From the NCBI GenBank assembly GCA_900893395.1, contig CAAHFI010865904.1, forward strand, positions 1 to 20,471: a stretch of 20,471 nt of DNA. Direction: 5' to 3'. Positions 10,261 to 18,963 of this stretch are shown here, one piece after another. Made by a program: the position numbers and the translations under genes. The stretch's first letter is position 1; every line of letters starts with the position of its first letter. The notes beneath the pieces were generated by a model. That model worked only from the letters and a program-made list of their open reading frames with translations. It was not told the DNA's origin and ran no database searches. Source of the DNA: Euglena gracilis (Eukaryota; Euglenozoa; Euglenophyceae; Euglenales; Euglenaceae).

Positions 10261-10380
10261 GCTTCCTTTTCGAAAATTGAACATTTTTGACGTTTTATTT
10301 GTGCCAAATGGGAATAATATGCGAAATTTTGTTATTTTTTTTTAATTTCCCATCTGAAACATGCCCCTTCTGATTTTGTA
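10261..10380. other. A/T-rich spacer
   Basis: This is T-rich and A-rich sequence between the last module and the next repeat block. No repeat or gene is seen in it. Confidence 0.4.
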
Positions 10381-10701
10381 AAGTTCTATCCACTTTCTGC
10401 ACACATTTGTTTCCATTGCTCGCTCTCCTGTTGACCTGTACGGTATTTGGTGTACTTCAGCGATTATATTTCTCACAATTCGTTGAATAGTTGATGATTT
10501 TACTTGGGCTCGTTGCTTCCATCTCAAAGCCATTTTTTTGTGGATGAAGAGTATCTTTCATCGCACTTCGACATCATCCTTAAAAGTTATGGAAGGGCTG
10601 GCTGGCTTCTTTTTGAGGAACAGTTTTTGAATTAACACTTTCACACGATGTGCAAATTTAGATTGTCGGAGGGCATTCCTCAGACACCATTGGGACACAT
10701 T
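10381..10701. repeat. Block E, copy 1 (diverged)
   Basis: This is homologous to 15814-16195 over most of its length. Landmarks are TCCACTTTCTG, CTCTCCTGTTGA, CCTGTACGGTATT, ACTTGGGCTCG, CTTTCATCGCACTTC and CACCATTGGGACAC. The middle (CTGTACGGTATT to ATCTCAAAGC) is also a diverged form of the tail of the 0.8-kb monomer (about 4725-4825). It leads directly into the 2.4-kb unit at 10702. Confidence 0.75.
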
Positions 10702-12115
10702 GCGGAAAAATGTGTGTGCGGCTAGAAAACACCAACCCCCCCCCGGACCCCCCGTCCTCCCCGGACCCCTCACGGACCCCCCCCCCGCGAAGGCGAAAGT
10801 CCCCCGCCAACCTTTGATGCTTTCCAGCCCCCAATGCTTTTCATTTTACCTTGCATGATTTGCGTGAACGGCCAGATTGGGATGCAACCTACAGCCCGGA
10901 CCCTCCGACCAAAGGCATTCATTTCAAGTTTTTCAACTTCCCAAACCTCAAGCGGGTGGGCAATGTTCCCAAGGGAGAAGAGTCAAAAACTCCCAATATG
11001 TTCTATTTCATCCTCAGTGTGTGACTTGAGGTCCCTGGACACACCTTCATTCCCCCAACTTTGTCACAGGTTCTCAAATGATCAATGGGAATTGTGAATT
11101 ATGAATATGATATTGCGACGCATGAATCTCAGTCCGGAGGTGTGCCTTCACAACCTTCATGCCCCCCCCCATCCCCGGATCTGTAGAACCTTGTGGCCCT
11201 CACCAGCTGTGTGACCACGCCCCTCATTTGGCTGCCCTTCAGGTGGCCTAGATCCACCCCCCGTTCGAGCAAATCAGGGGGGGGGTAACTATGACTGACT
11301 GATCAGTTCCCCCGGACAAAACTAGGGGGAGAACTTCATCGGGCTTTCTCTTGGGGTCATCATTTTTGTAGTTTGTAAAAGGTTGGTGGCGAAGGTTGGG
11401 TGTTTCGTGAGGAAACTGGGCCCCAAGCCCGCCAATGCTTTTTCAGGGGCACTCCTTTGTGTGTACAGCCAGAAAAAAACCAACTACCCCGACCCCCAGA
11501 ACCACCCCCGGTCGAAAATTTGGGTTTCTCACCCAATTTCCTCCGAAATTTCACATTCAAAATTTTGTCATAAGTGCATTCAGATGGCTCCTACACTAGT
11601 CATATACCCCCCCCCACCCCCCCACACTCGACCAGTGTGGGCTCGGCGCCGGGCGTATTTTGGACCCATTTTGGGACCCGCATTGGCATATAGGAGGTCC
11701 CCCCAAAACCCCCCAAAGTTGCCTTTTTTCACACCTTCCAAATTTCACAATTTTCTCAAAGTTTTGATTCTCGCAGTTTTTTGAAGCAAAGAAGCCACTG
11801 AAAATCCAAAAAAAATTACAAGAGAAAAAATGTCAATAAAATTTGACTGTGCCAACATTTGGTGCATTTTTTTTGATTTAGCACTTTTTTTCACCACTCC
11901 TAAAAACCACAAACACTTAACCTAAAATTTTTGATATTTTTCGTGAAAAATTTGTAACCCAGACAGACATTGTCAAGGCCCACGGCCAGCGATGGGGGGT
12001 TTGGTGGCCTATGTCCACCGCGGTGGGGGGGGGGCTGCGCCCCCCCCCCCGCGCCCCCCCATTATCACTACCCCATTGTTGCAAAAAAAAACGGAAGCCG
12101 AGACTGGACATTTAC

Positions 12116-12273
12116 CTACCCCCCCACACCCCCCACTCCCCCTCACACCCCCCCACACACACACCCCCCCGCACACCCCCCTCACACCCCCCACACCCCC
12201 CACACCCCCACACCCCCACCCCCCCCACCACACCCACCACCCACCCCCCACACACCCCCACCCCCCAACACAT
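12116..12273. repeat. C-rich microsatellite, copy 2
   Basis: This is the counterpart of 1411-1564 in the second 2.4-kb unit. It has the same C/A/T-only composition but rearranged steps, while the sequence on either side stays aligned. Confidence 0.9.
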
Positions 12274-12965
12274 TTGACCAGTGTGGGCTCCATTTTTTGC
12301 AATATATGGGGCCCCAAGCCCGCCACCGCTTTTTCCAGGGTCACTCTTTTGTGTGAACAGCCAGAAAAACCAAACAACGTCGATCTCCCCCCGGACCCCA
12401 CTCCCAGCAAAAGTTGGTCACCCATTGCTTTCCAAAATTGCACGTTCGAGATTTTTTCAAACGGTGGTGATGTGCGTGTGTGTGTTTTTTAGGTGTAACC
12501 TTTTTCGGCCAATAGTGGGAACTGGGGCATCAGCCCTCGGATCCCACGAATTTCGCCTGGCGCTCTGTCCCGCTCCAGGCGAAAGTAACCTTTGATGCTT
12601 TCCAGCCCCCAATGCTTTTCATTTCACCTTGCATGATTTGCGTGAACGGCCAGATTGGGATGCAACCTGCCAGCCCGGCCTTCTCCAAAAGAATTAATTT
12701 GAATTTGTTCAACTTCCCAGAAAAACTTCAACCGGGTGGGCATCCCATGGCCTTTTTTCTTTGATTTTTTGCAATTATTTTTTTTCGTTGTTTTTTAAAA
12801 TGTTCAAAAAAGACAAACCAAAGAAAGTTTACTTGACCAGGGGCCGAATTTTGCTTTCAGCTTGAATAATTGTCCCATGGAAATCAACGTAATTTCAGAA
12901 ACTATCCCATTCTGAAAAAGAGATGAGGTGTTGCAGAAACTGGAGCCCACACCTGATATTTGCCG

Positions 12966-13046
12966 ACACCCCCCCCCCACACACCTGACACCACGCACAC
13001 TCCTGCCACACCTCCCCACACACCCCCCCCCCCCACACCCCAAACC
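12966..13046. repeat. C-rich tract, copy 2
   Basis: This is the counterpart of 2265-2346 in the second 2.4-kb unit. It contains one of the longest C runs in the window (about 12). Confidence 0.85.
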
Positions 13047-13120
13047 CCGAACAAGCGATTATGGCCTATGGCCAAAATGCAAAATACAAAAAGTGCAGAA
13101 TGGCCGAAACTGGCCGAAAA

Positions 13121-14218
13121 ATTTTCGAAATTTTCCGAAGTTCCGTAGGAGCAAAAACAGCGCCAAAAGCCCCCTTTGCATTCCTTAGGCACCATTGGGA
13201 CACATTGCGGAAAAATGTGTGTGCGGCCAGAAAACACCAACTCCCCCCCCCGGACCCCCGTCCTCCCGGACCCCCCACGGACCCCCCCCCCGCGAAGGTG
13301 AAAGTCCCCCGCCAACCTTTGATGCTTTCCAGCCCCCAATGCTTTTCATTTCACCTTGCATGATTTGCGTGAACGGCCAGATTGGGATGCAACCTACAGC
13401 CCGGACCCTCCGACCAAAGGCATTCATTTCAAGTTTTTCAACTTCCCAAACCTCAAGCGGGTGAGCAATGTTCCCAAGGGAGAAGAGTCAACCAGTGTGG
13501 GCTCCATTTTTTGCAATATATGTGGCCAAAGCCCGCCACCGCTTTTTCTAGGGTCACTCTTATGTGTGAACAGCCAGAAAAAACCAACAACGTCGATCTC
13601 CCCCGGACCCCACTCCCGGCAAAAGTTGGTCACCATTGCTTTCCAAAATTGCACGTTCGAGATTTTTTCAAACGGTGGTGATGTGCGTGTGTGTGTTTAG
13701 GTGTAACCTTTTTCGGCAATAGTGGGAACTGGGGCATCAGCCCTCGGATCCACGAATTTCGCCTGGCGCTCTGTCCCGCTCCAGGCGAAAGTGAAAGTGA
13801 AAAGTGAAACTCACAACTGTCGACGTGGGTGTGTCAGGACCCAGCCCGCCAATATTTTTTTTGATACATTTCATCATTTGAGTATTTATTCTTTTTGAGC
13901 CATGATCTGACCCGGTGATGGCCCCCCCAGGCACATCCAAAGGGACGTCCTTTGGATTTTGCCTGTCTTTTCAAGCAAGTTGGAGCAGGATTGGACAAAA
14001 TACGAGCTTTCTTGTTTTGGGCATCGCTCTCCGGAATTATTTTTTGCTGTTTTTTTTTGAGGTCAGAATGACATGAAAACCCCGGACTTACCCCCCCCAC
14101 ATTCAAAATCACCGACAAAAACTCTTAACATCATGGTAACCCCCCAAATAACATCCCCCAGGGGATTATTTTTTTCGCCTGAAGCCCCGGCTCGAGGGGG
14201 GGGTATTATTTCCCAAAA
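13121..14218. repeat. 1.1-kb chimeric tandem unit, copy 1
   Basis: The unit starts ATTTTCGAAATTTTCCGAAG. In order it holds a ~80-bp leader ending CACCATTGGGACACATTG; the start of the 2.4-kb unit (as 1-272); a jump at 13490/13491 to what is 1570 onward in that unit; the core and twin hairpins; the GTGAAA repeat and CAGCCCGCCAATATTTT block of the 0.8-kb monomer up to GATCTGACC; and a private ~300-bp block (13912-14218). It is thus a mosaic of the other two families, with about 1.3 kb missing relative to the 2.4-kb unit. No gene is seen. Confidence 0.92.
13935..13957. other. 23-base near-palindrome in the private block
   Basis: ATCCAAAGG and CCTTTGGAT form a perfect 9-bp stem around GACGT. The same sequence is at 15037-15059 in the second 1.1-kb unit. 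It lies just after the junction where the unit leaves the 0.8-kb monomer sequence. Confidence 0.65.
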
Positions 14219-15322
14219 ATTTTCGAAATTTTCCGAAGTTCCGTAGGAGCAAAAACAGCGCCAAAAGCCCCCCTTTGCATTCCTTAGGCACCATTGGGAC
14301 ACATTGCGGAAAAATGTGTGTGCGGCCAGAAAAACCAACTCCCCCCCCCGGACCCCCCGTCCTCCCCGGACCCCCCACGGACCCCCCCCCGCGAAGGTGA
14401 AAGTCCCCCGCCAACCTTTGATGCTTTCCAGCCCCAATGCTTTTCATTTCACCTTGCATGATTTGCGTGAACGGCCAGATTGGGATGCAACCTACAGCCC
14501 GGACCCTCCGACCAAAGGCATTCATTTCAAGTTTTTCAACTTCCCAAACCTCAAGCGGGTGAGCAATGTTCCCAAGGGAGAAGAGTCAACCAGTGTGGGC
14601 TCCATTTTTGCAATATATGTGGCCCAAAGCCCGCCACCGCTTTTTCTAGGGTCACTCTTATGTGTGAACAGCCAGAAAAAACCAACAACGTCGATCTCCC
14701 CCGGACCCCACTCCCGGCAAAAGTTGGCACCCATTGCTTTCCAAAATTGCACGTTCGAGATTTTTTCAAACGGTGGTGATGTGCGTGTGTGTGTTTAGGT
14801 GTAACCTTTTTCGGCCAATAGTGGGAACTGGGGCATCAGCCCTCGGATCCCACGAATTTCGCCTGGCGCTCTGTCCCGCTCCAGGCGAAAGCGAAAGTGA
14901 AAAGTGAAACTCACAACTGTCGACGTGGTGTGTCAGGACCCAGCCCGCCAATATTTTATTGATACATTTCATCATTTGAGTATTTATTCTTTTTGAGCCA
15001 TGATCTGACCCGGTGATGGCCCCCCCCCCCAGGCACATCCAAAGGGACGTCCTTTGGATTTTGCCTGTCTTTTCAAGCAAGTTGGAGCAGGATTGGACAA
15101 AATACGAGCTTTCTTGTTTTGGGCATCGGCTCTCCGGGAATTATTTTTTTGCTGTTTTTTTTTTGAGGTCAGAATGACATGAAAACCCCGGACTTACCCC
15201 CCCCCACATTCAAAATCACCGACAAAAACTCTTAGATCATGGTAACCCCCCAAATAACATCCCCAGGGGATTATTTTTTTCGCCTGAAGCCCGCTCGAGG
15301 GGGGGGGTATTATTTCCCAAAA
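14219..15322. repeat. 1.1-kb chimeric tandem unit, copy 2
   Basis: This is nearly identical to 13121-14218, with the same internal junctions and private block. Differences are mostly single bases and run lengths, so the tandem duplication is recent and happened after the mosaic was made. Confidence 0.92.
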
Positions 15323-15485
15323 ATTTTCCAAATTTTCCGAAGTTCCGTAGGAGCAAAAACAGCGCCAAAAGCCCCCTTTGCATTCCTTAGGCACACATTG
15401 CGGAAAAATGTGTGTGCGGCCAGAAAACACCAACTCCCCCCCGGACCCCCCGTCCTCCCCGGACCCCCCACGGACCCCCCCACCC
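15323..15485. repeat. 1.1-kb tandem unit, truncated copy 3
   Basis: This contains the leader, with about ten bases missing around CACCATTGGGACAC, and the start of the core with CCGGACCCC runs. It breaks off inside the C-rich part and is joined to a 0.3-kb module. The break falls in a C-run, a likely recombination or slippage site. Confidence 0.88.
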
Positions 15486-15489
15486 CCCT

Positions 15490-15770
15490 GTTTTTTTCAG
15501 CTAATAGGGGGCTCTGGGGCATCATCCCTCGGCCCCCTTGGCTGTTTCCCGAATGGAAACGACCCAAGGTGCCATTATAAAGTTAGTAAAAGGTTGGGGA
15601 GCGGTGGCAAAGGGTTGGCAGTTTCGGGCGAAAAAAAATTGGGCCCCGAGCCGGCCAACGCTTTTTCAGGGCCCCTCTTTGTGTGCGCGGCCAGAAAACA
15701 CCCCCCCCCCCGACCCCCCCGCCCCCCCCCCCTGACCCCCCGGACCCCCCCGGACCCCCCTCCCTGCGTG
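15490..15770. repeat. 0.3-kb module, copy f
   Basis: This is a well-kept copy: TTTTTTTCAGCTAATAGGGG, a dyad box (15510-15534), the GTTTCC/GGAAAC stem-loop at 15544-15560, GGTTGGGGAGCGGTGGCAAA, GAGCCGGCCAACGC, CTTTTTCAGGG, the core at 15691, then long C-runs and GGACCC repeats. It is closest by eye to copies a and b about 7 kb upstream, although older-looking copies lie between. Confidence 0.85.
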
Positions 15771-15813
15771 GGGGGTGGAGGTTGGAATTGCCTCCCCCAA
15801 GAACTACCCAAAG

Positions 15814-16195
15814 GTTCCATCCACTTTCTGGACACTTTCTATTTCTATTGCTCTCCTGTTGATGACCTGTACGGTATTCGCTGTACGTTAGCAGTCATAT
15901 TTCTAACAATTCATGAAACGTTGATAGCTAATGAACTTACTTGGGCTCGGTGCTTGCATCACAAAGCAAATTTTTCACGGTCGTTTTTTTTTATACCAAA
16001 AAGCACCCAAAGCGGATGCATTTTCAGCCTCCTAAAAAGAGACTCTTTCATCGCACTTCCCCATCAGCCACAAAAGTTTCGGACGGGGCTAGCTGGCTTT
16101 TTATTGAAGAACAATATTTCAACAGGCGCATTCTTGCCATTCGCAAATTCACAGTGCATTACTAAGGCACCATTGGGACACGCTGCGGAGAAAGT
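15814..16195. repeat. Block E, copy 2
   Basis: This is homologous to 10381-10701. Its part from GACCTGTACGGTATTCGC to CACAAAGCAAATTT is much closer to the tail of the 0.8-kb monomer than copy 1 is. It ends CACCATTGGGACACGCTGCGG, the start of the 2.4-kb unit family, and then departs from the family at about 16195. Confidence 0.78.
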
Positions 16196-17014
16196 GGGTA
16201 GGTTTGTTCAGCGGCAGCCGACCGGGCCACCTAAAAGCTTGGGCAAAGGGGATCAATACCTTGACGTGTTCTTTGGGGCATGCGGGTGCTTAAAACTTGG
16301 GGTAAGTCGAGGGCACCTTTGCTTGCGTCGCCGACTTTGTTGCCGCATCGCAGTGCTTGGACCAAAAAAAAAGCTTGGACCAACTCCGGAACTCTTGATC
16401 CTTTGGGATGCAGGACCTGACAATTGTATCGATGGATAGAGAATCTTCTCAGGAACAACATATGTTGTCTGCATACGCTGTTTCTTTCAGCTTTGCCATT
16501 TCCACTTATCATCGCCGAGATTAATAATGGGTGAATCCTTCCGATTCTTCTCGTTTGGACGGGAAGACTCAGAAGGATTGGCCCCAATTGAGTCCGGGTG
16601 CCTTGGACCCAAGCTCGGAAATGTCCACCCCAAGGATCTAAATTGTCGGATTGCTCTTGTTACCAAGGTGTGTTGGTTTCCAAGGTGTTTTCATTCTCCA
16701 TGACCAGAATTTAAATAATTGAACAATCTTCGGTGTTTTTCATCTTTGAATGTTTTGTGCCTGGCCACACTTATTTCAAAAGGAAAAAGGCCAGAGTTTT
16801 TCATGCACCTTCCCGCGCAAGAGAATTGCGCAGTTTTTTTTGTTGCAAATTTCGCACGAAAAACTGTGCAACCATTTGTTTTCGACGCTTTTTGTGATTT
16901 TGGTGACCCCAAAAACGGGGGGGGTTCCCAACTTGCCCTGAACTTTTTCAACCAACGTTGCACCAGCGTTTTTCCTGTGGTTTCCTCCCCTTTTCCTTTT
17001 AAATTTGGGGCCAC
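16196..17014. other. ~0.8-kb low-copy stretch, no confirmed gene
   Basis: No part of this stretch repeats elsewhere in the window as far as I can see. Long C tracts are absent, apart from a short G-run near 16920. Open frames on both strands overlap (minus 16231-16587, minus 16691-17035, plus 16719-17318), but none resembles a known family and the plus one continues into the arm repeat. A possible short exon is listed separately at 16527-16667. This and 17907-18340 are the best places to look for host coding sequence. Confidence 0.4.
16527..16667 (+). CDS. Possible 47-codon first exon (tentative)
   Basis: An ATG at 16527 opens a frame without skewed composition that runs to ACCAAG, then GTGTGT at 16668, a fair splice donor. 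If unspliced it stops at 16701-16703 after 58 residues. Upstream, at about 16481-16493, GCTGTTTCTTTCAG resembles a splice acceptor, so the block could also be an internal exon. The predicted peptide is of mixed composition and includes CLGPKLGNVHPKDLNCRIAL; I recognise no family. It is the most gene-like short frame in this stretch, but a chance frame is quite possible. Confidence 0.2.
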
Positions 17015-17210
17015 GACGGCCAAAATGTCCCTCAAATTGGGAAAATCGAGTTTCGTAAAACGAAAAATTAAGCCAAATGACCCACTTTTTTGGATTCAGC
17101 ACCCTCAAAAACCTGTGTCTGGTACATTTTTTGGCCCCCAACTCCCGGGTAACCCAGAAATTTTAAGCGACTTCCCTGATTTTAAGCAGCTTTTGGCGGC
17201 CGTTTGCCAA
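17015..17210. repeat. Arm repeat, left copy
   Basis: This is an almost identical direct copy of 7748-7955, about 9.3 kb apart. The close match between these two, against the diverged inverted copy nearby, means the 17-kb and 7.7-kb copies exchanged or duplicated more recently than the two arms separated. Confidence 0.9.
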
Positions 17211-17216
17211 GTTTTT

Positions 17217-17650
17217 GGTGGCCGGCCACCAACAGTGGGCGAGGTTTTCGGAACCGCCGCCCTCGAAAACCCCCTGCCGGAGCACACTAGGTGGACCGAA
17301 CCACGCACCAATCGGTGATGTGCCACCCCCCCATTCCCGGAATATTCGACCGGCAAGATAATTCCCTGGGGCCGTTTGCCGGCCCTGGGTGGTCGGCCAC
17401 CAAAAATGGACGACGTTTTTGGAACCGCCGACCTCAAAAACCCCCTTACGGAGCACATCAGGTGGCCCAAACCACGCACCGAGTCGGAGATATGGCACCC
17501 CTGCCTCTCTGGGATTTTTGAGGCATTTGGGATGTGAGCCTGAAAATTGCCGGGGGCTGTTTGCTCGTTCTCGGTGGTCGGCCACCAAAAACGGACGATC
17601 TTTTTGGAACCGCCGACCTCAAAAACCCCCTGCCGGAGCACATTAGGTGG
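17217..17650. repeat. Palindrome-bearing minisatellite, three copies
   Basis: Three copies carry GGTGGCCGGCCACC (17217-17230, a perfect 14-bp palindrome) or GGTGGTCGGCCACC (17388-17401 and 17573-17586). In each, TTTTTGGAACCGCCGACCTC, AAAACCCCCT, CGGAGCACA and AGGTGG follow. Spacings are 171 and 185 bases. Because 185 is not a multiple of three, the repeats fall in different frames of any overlapping open frame, which argues against a repeat protein. Confidence 0.85.
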
Positions 17651-17751
17651 CCCCGACAGCACGCCCAACCGAGGGTACGGGGTCCTTAGTAGTTTTCAAC
17701 AGTCTTTTACCAAGGCAAAAAAAAAGGAGGGGGAATCTCTAGTTTTGAGCA

Positions 17752-17906
17752 CTCAAATTTTCTGGTTCTTTCGTGAGCTCATTGATCGAAAATGACTCGT
17801 TGCCTGGGTTTTTGGGGGTGTTGATTCCAAAAAAATGGGTCATTTTGCCTATTTTTTTGTTTTAAAGAAGTTGATTTCCCCCCAAATGAGAGACATCTTG
17901 GTGATC
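17752..17906. repeat. Arm repeat, inverted diverged copy
   Basis: The minus strand here aligns with 7748-7900 and 17015-17165. The best-kept part is the plus-strand text GATTCCAAAAAAATGGGTCA (17825-17844), the reverse complement of the arm's TGACCCACTTTTTTGGATTC with small changes. Confidence 0.6.
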
Positions 17907-18340
17907 TTGCCAAACCTCAAGGGAAAAATGTGAAAAAACTGAAAAAAAATCCTGATTCGGGTCTTCAATTAATTGAAAATTTTTCGACAAAAGGTTGGGG
18001 CTGACCTCCGTTTTTGGGGTCGACGAAGACAGAAAGAATGTTGAAAATCCCTGGTGACACAGGTTTGGCTGTGTTTTTTTCCTCACACATGCACAATTTT
18101 GTTCAGAAACCTTCATTTGGGGTTGTCGAAAAAATTCTCCCAGAAATTTCAAACCACCCCGTTTCTCTGGCATCAAAGGCAGGGAACAAAGCAGAAAAAA
18201 GGGAAATACAGAAGAAATTGTGCGATTGTACTTTACTTCGGACAAGTTCACTCACATCCTGAAAGCAGATCGATCAGAATTAAAAAAACAACAAAATCCT
18301 TGGACAAGAGCAGTATTTTCTAGCAAATATGAAGCATTTG
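17907..18340. other. ~430-bp stretch, nothing recognised
   Basis: This is A/T-rich with no C tracts and no visible copy elsewhere in the window. Open frames of about 80-130 residues exist on both strands and overlap (plus 18014-18262, minus 17862-18251). None resembles a family I know. Confidence 0.35.
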
Positions 18341-18560
18341 AACATTGTTCTTGCACTAATGGGAGCAGGGAGAAGGGTACTCAAAATTAGGATTGGCCGT
18401 TCCTAATTTTTGGGTCTCCGAACGCCAGGGGATTGTGCCGTTACTTTCTTGGCTTGGAAGCCACAAAGTTGCGCCAGGGAAGTTCAGAAAGTCTTGGACA
18501 CAACAGAAGAAAGTCTTGCAGCACAACAAACAGGTGATGAACGTGACATGGCTGACATGA

Positions 18561-18963
18561 CGACAACACCTGCCCCGGCGATGTTTTTTTATTACACGAC
18601 TGAACAGTGACGGACCCGTGGCAATCGACGTCACCATTCGCCTCACCCAAATTCCAAGCAACCCTCTTGGTCGTGCCACCCACTGCAAGCCTGGTAGGAG
18701 AGGCAAGAAGCCGAAAAACACCGGAAATAGGATGCCGCCTGTGCAAAGCGGGGGTGGCGGCTCACTGCCTTCGTCTTGACTGCTTCGGGGGACTGGGCAA
18801 GGAAGACCGCACACTGATGTCCACCCTACTCAAAGCCTTGCTGGGGCAGCGGGAGGGCTGGCAGCAACGCCAAACCGAAGCAGAGGTCTGGCAAGGCCTC
18901 TCTCCTTGACACTAGCGACACGAGCGAAAGAGATATCGAAACTGCTTGTGTGGCTCCTCCAGA
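18561..18963 (+). pseudogene. Relic of a LINE-type reverse transcriptase protein, C-terminal end
   Basis: Three stretches in three plus-strand frames resemble, in order, the far C-terminal region of non-LTR retrotransposon polyproteins. The first (about 18600-18665) reads DGPVAIDVTIR, like the (A)(V/F)DVT(I/V) motif that follows the zinc-knuckle region in many protist LINE proteins. The second (about 18775-18906) reads LDCFGGLGKEDRTL..LLKALLGQREGW...EAEVWQGLS, matching the usual pattern of a phenylalanine-glycine turn, a helix and a conserved tryptophan. The third (18900-18963) reads LTLATRAKEISKLLVW, like the closing helix. No polymerase core (YADD) or endonuclease is present. The frame changes and lack of upstream domains mark a 5'-truncated, decayed copy. 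This rests on remembered family patterns; no search was run. Confidence 0.4.

Larger units (their letters stand above)
10702..13122. repeat. 2.4-kb duplicated unit, copy 2
   Basis: This is a colinear direct copy of 1-2425 about 10.7 kb downstream. On its left, the matching flank CACCATTGGGACACATTG precedes the unit here, as it does before the 1.1-kb repeats, so copy 1 may continue left of the window. On its right it runs straight into the 1.1-kb tandem repeats, whereas copy 1 runs into the 1.5-kb duplication. The shared breakpoint after TGGCCGAAAAAT is therefore a real junction. No coding sequence is supported. Confidence 0.93.
17015..17906. mobile_element. Possible element with inverted arms around a minisatellite
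   Basis: The left arm (17015-17165, continuing to 17210 in the duplicated form) and the right arm (17752-17906) are inverted relative to each other. Read on the minus strand, 17906 down to 17752 follows the left arm through ATGTCCCTC, AAATCGAG, ATGACCCA.TTTTTTGGA, CTCAAAAACC and the AACCCAGAAATTTTAAG region. They are clearly diverged, with many mismatches. Between them lie about three copies of a palindrome-bearing repeat. No transposase is visible, so at most this would be a non-autonomous element. No clear target-site duplication was found by eye. A pair of inverted copies brought together by chance is the alternative. Confidence 0.5.

Noticed and set aside
15378-16439. 353-codon plus-strand frame, the longest in the window
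   Set aside because: It runs across four unrelated repeat blocks (1.1-kb stub, 0.3-kb module, block E, low-copy DNA). The matching frame is not kept in other copies of those blocks, and nothing resembles a protein family.
16719-17318. 199-codon plus-strand frame
   Set aside because: It passes through the arm repeat into the minisatellite, and its second half is repeat sequence. No family is recognised.
17105-17668. 187-codon minus-strand frame with apparent internal repeats
   Set aside because: The three DNA repeats sit in different frames (one spacing, 185, is not a multiple of three), so the peptide is not a true repeat protein.
18356-18814. 152-codon minus-strand frame
   Set aside because: Antisense to the LINE-like stretches, which have the more family-like plus-strand pattern.
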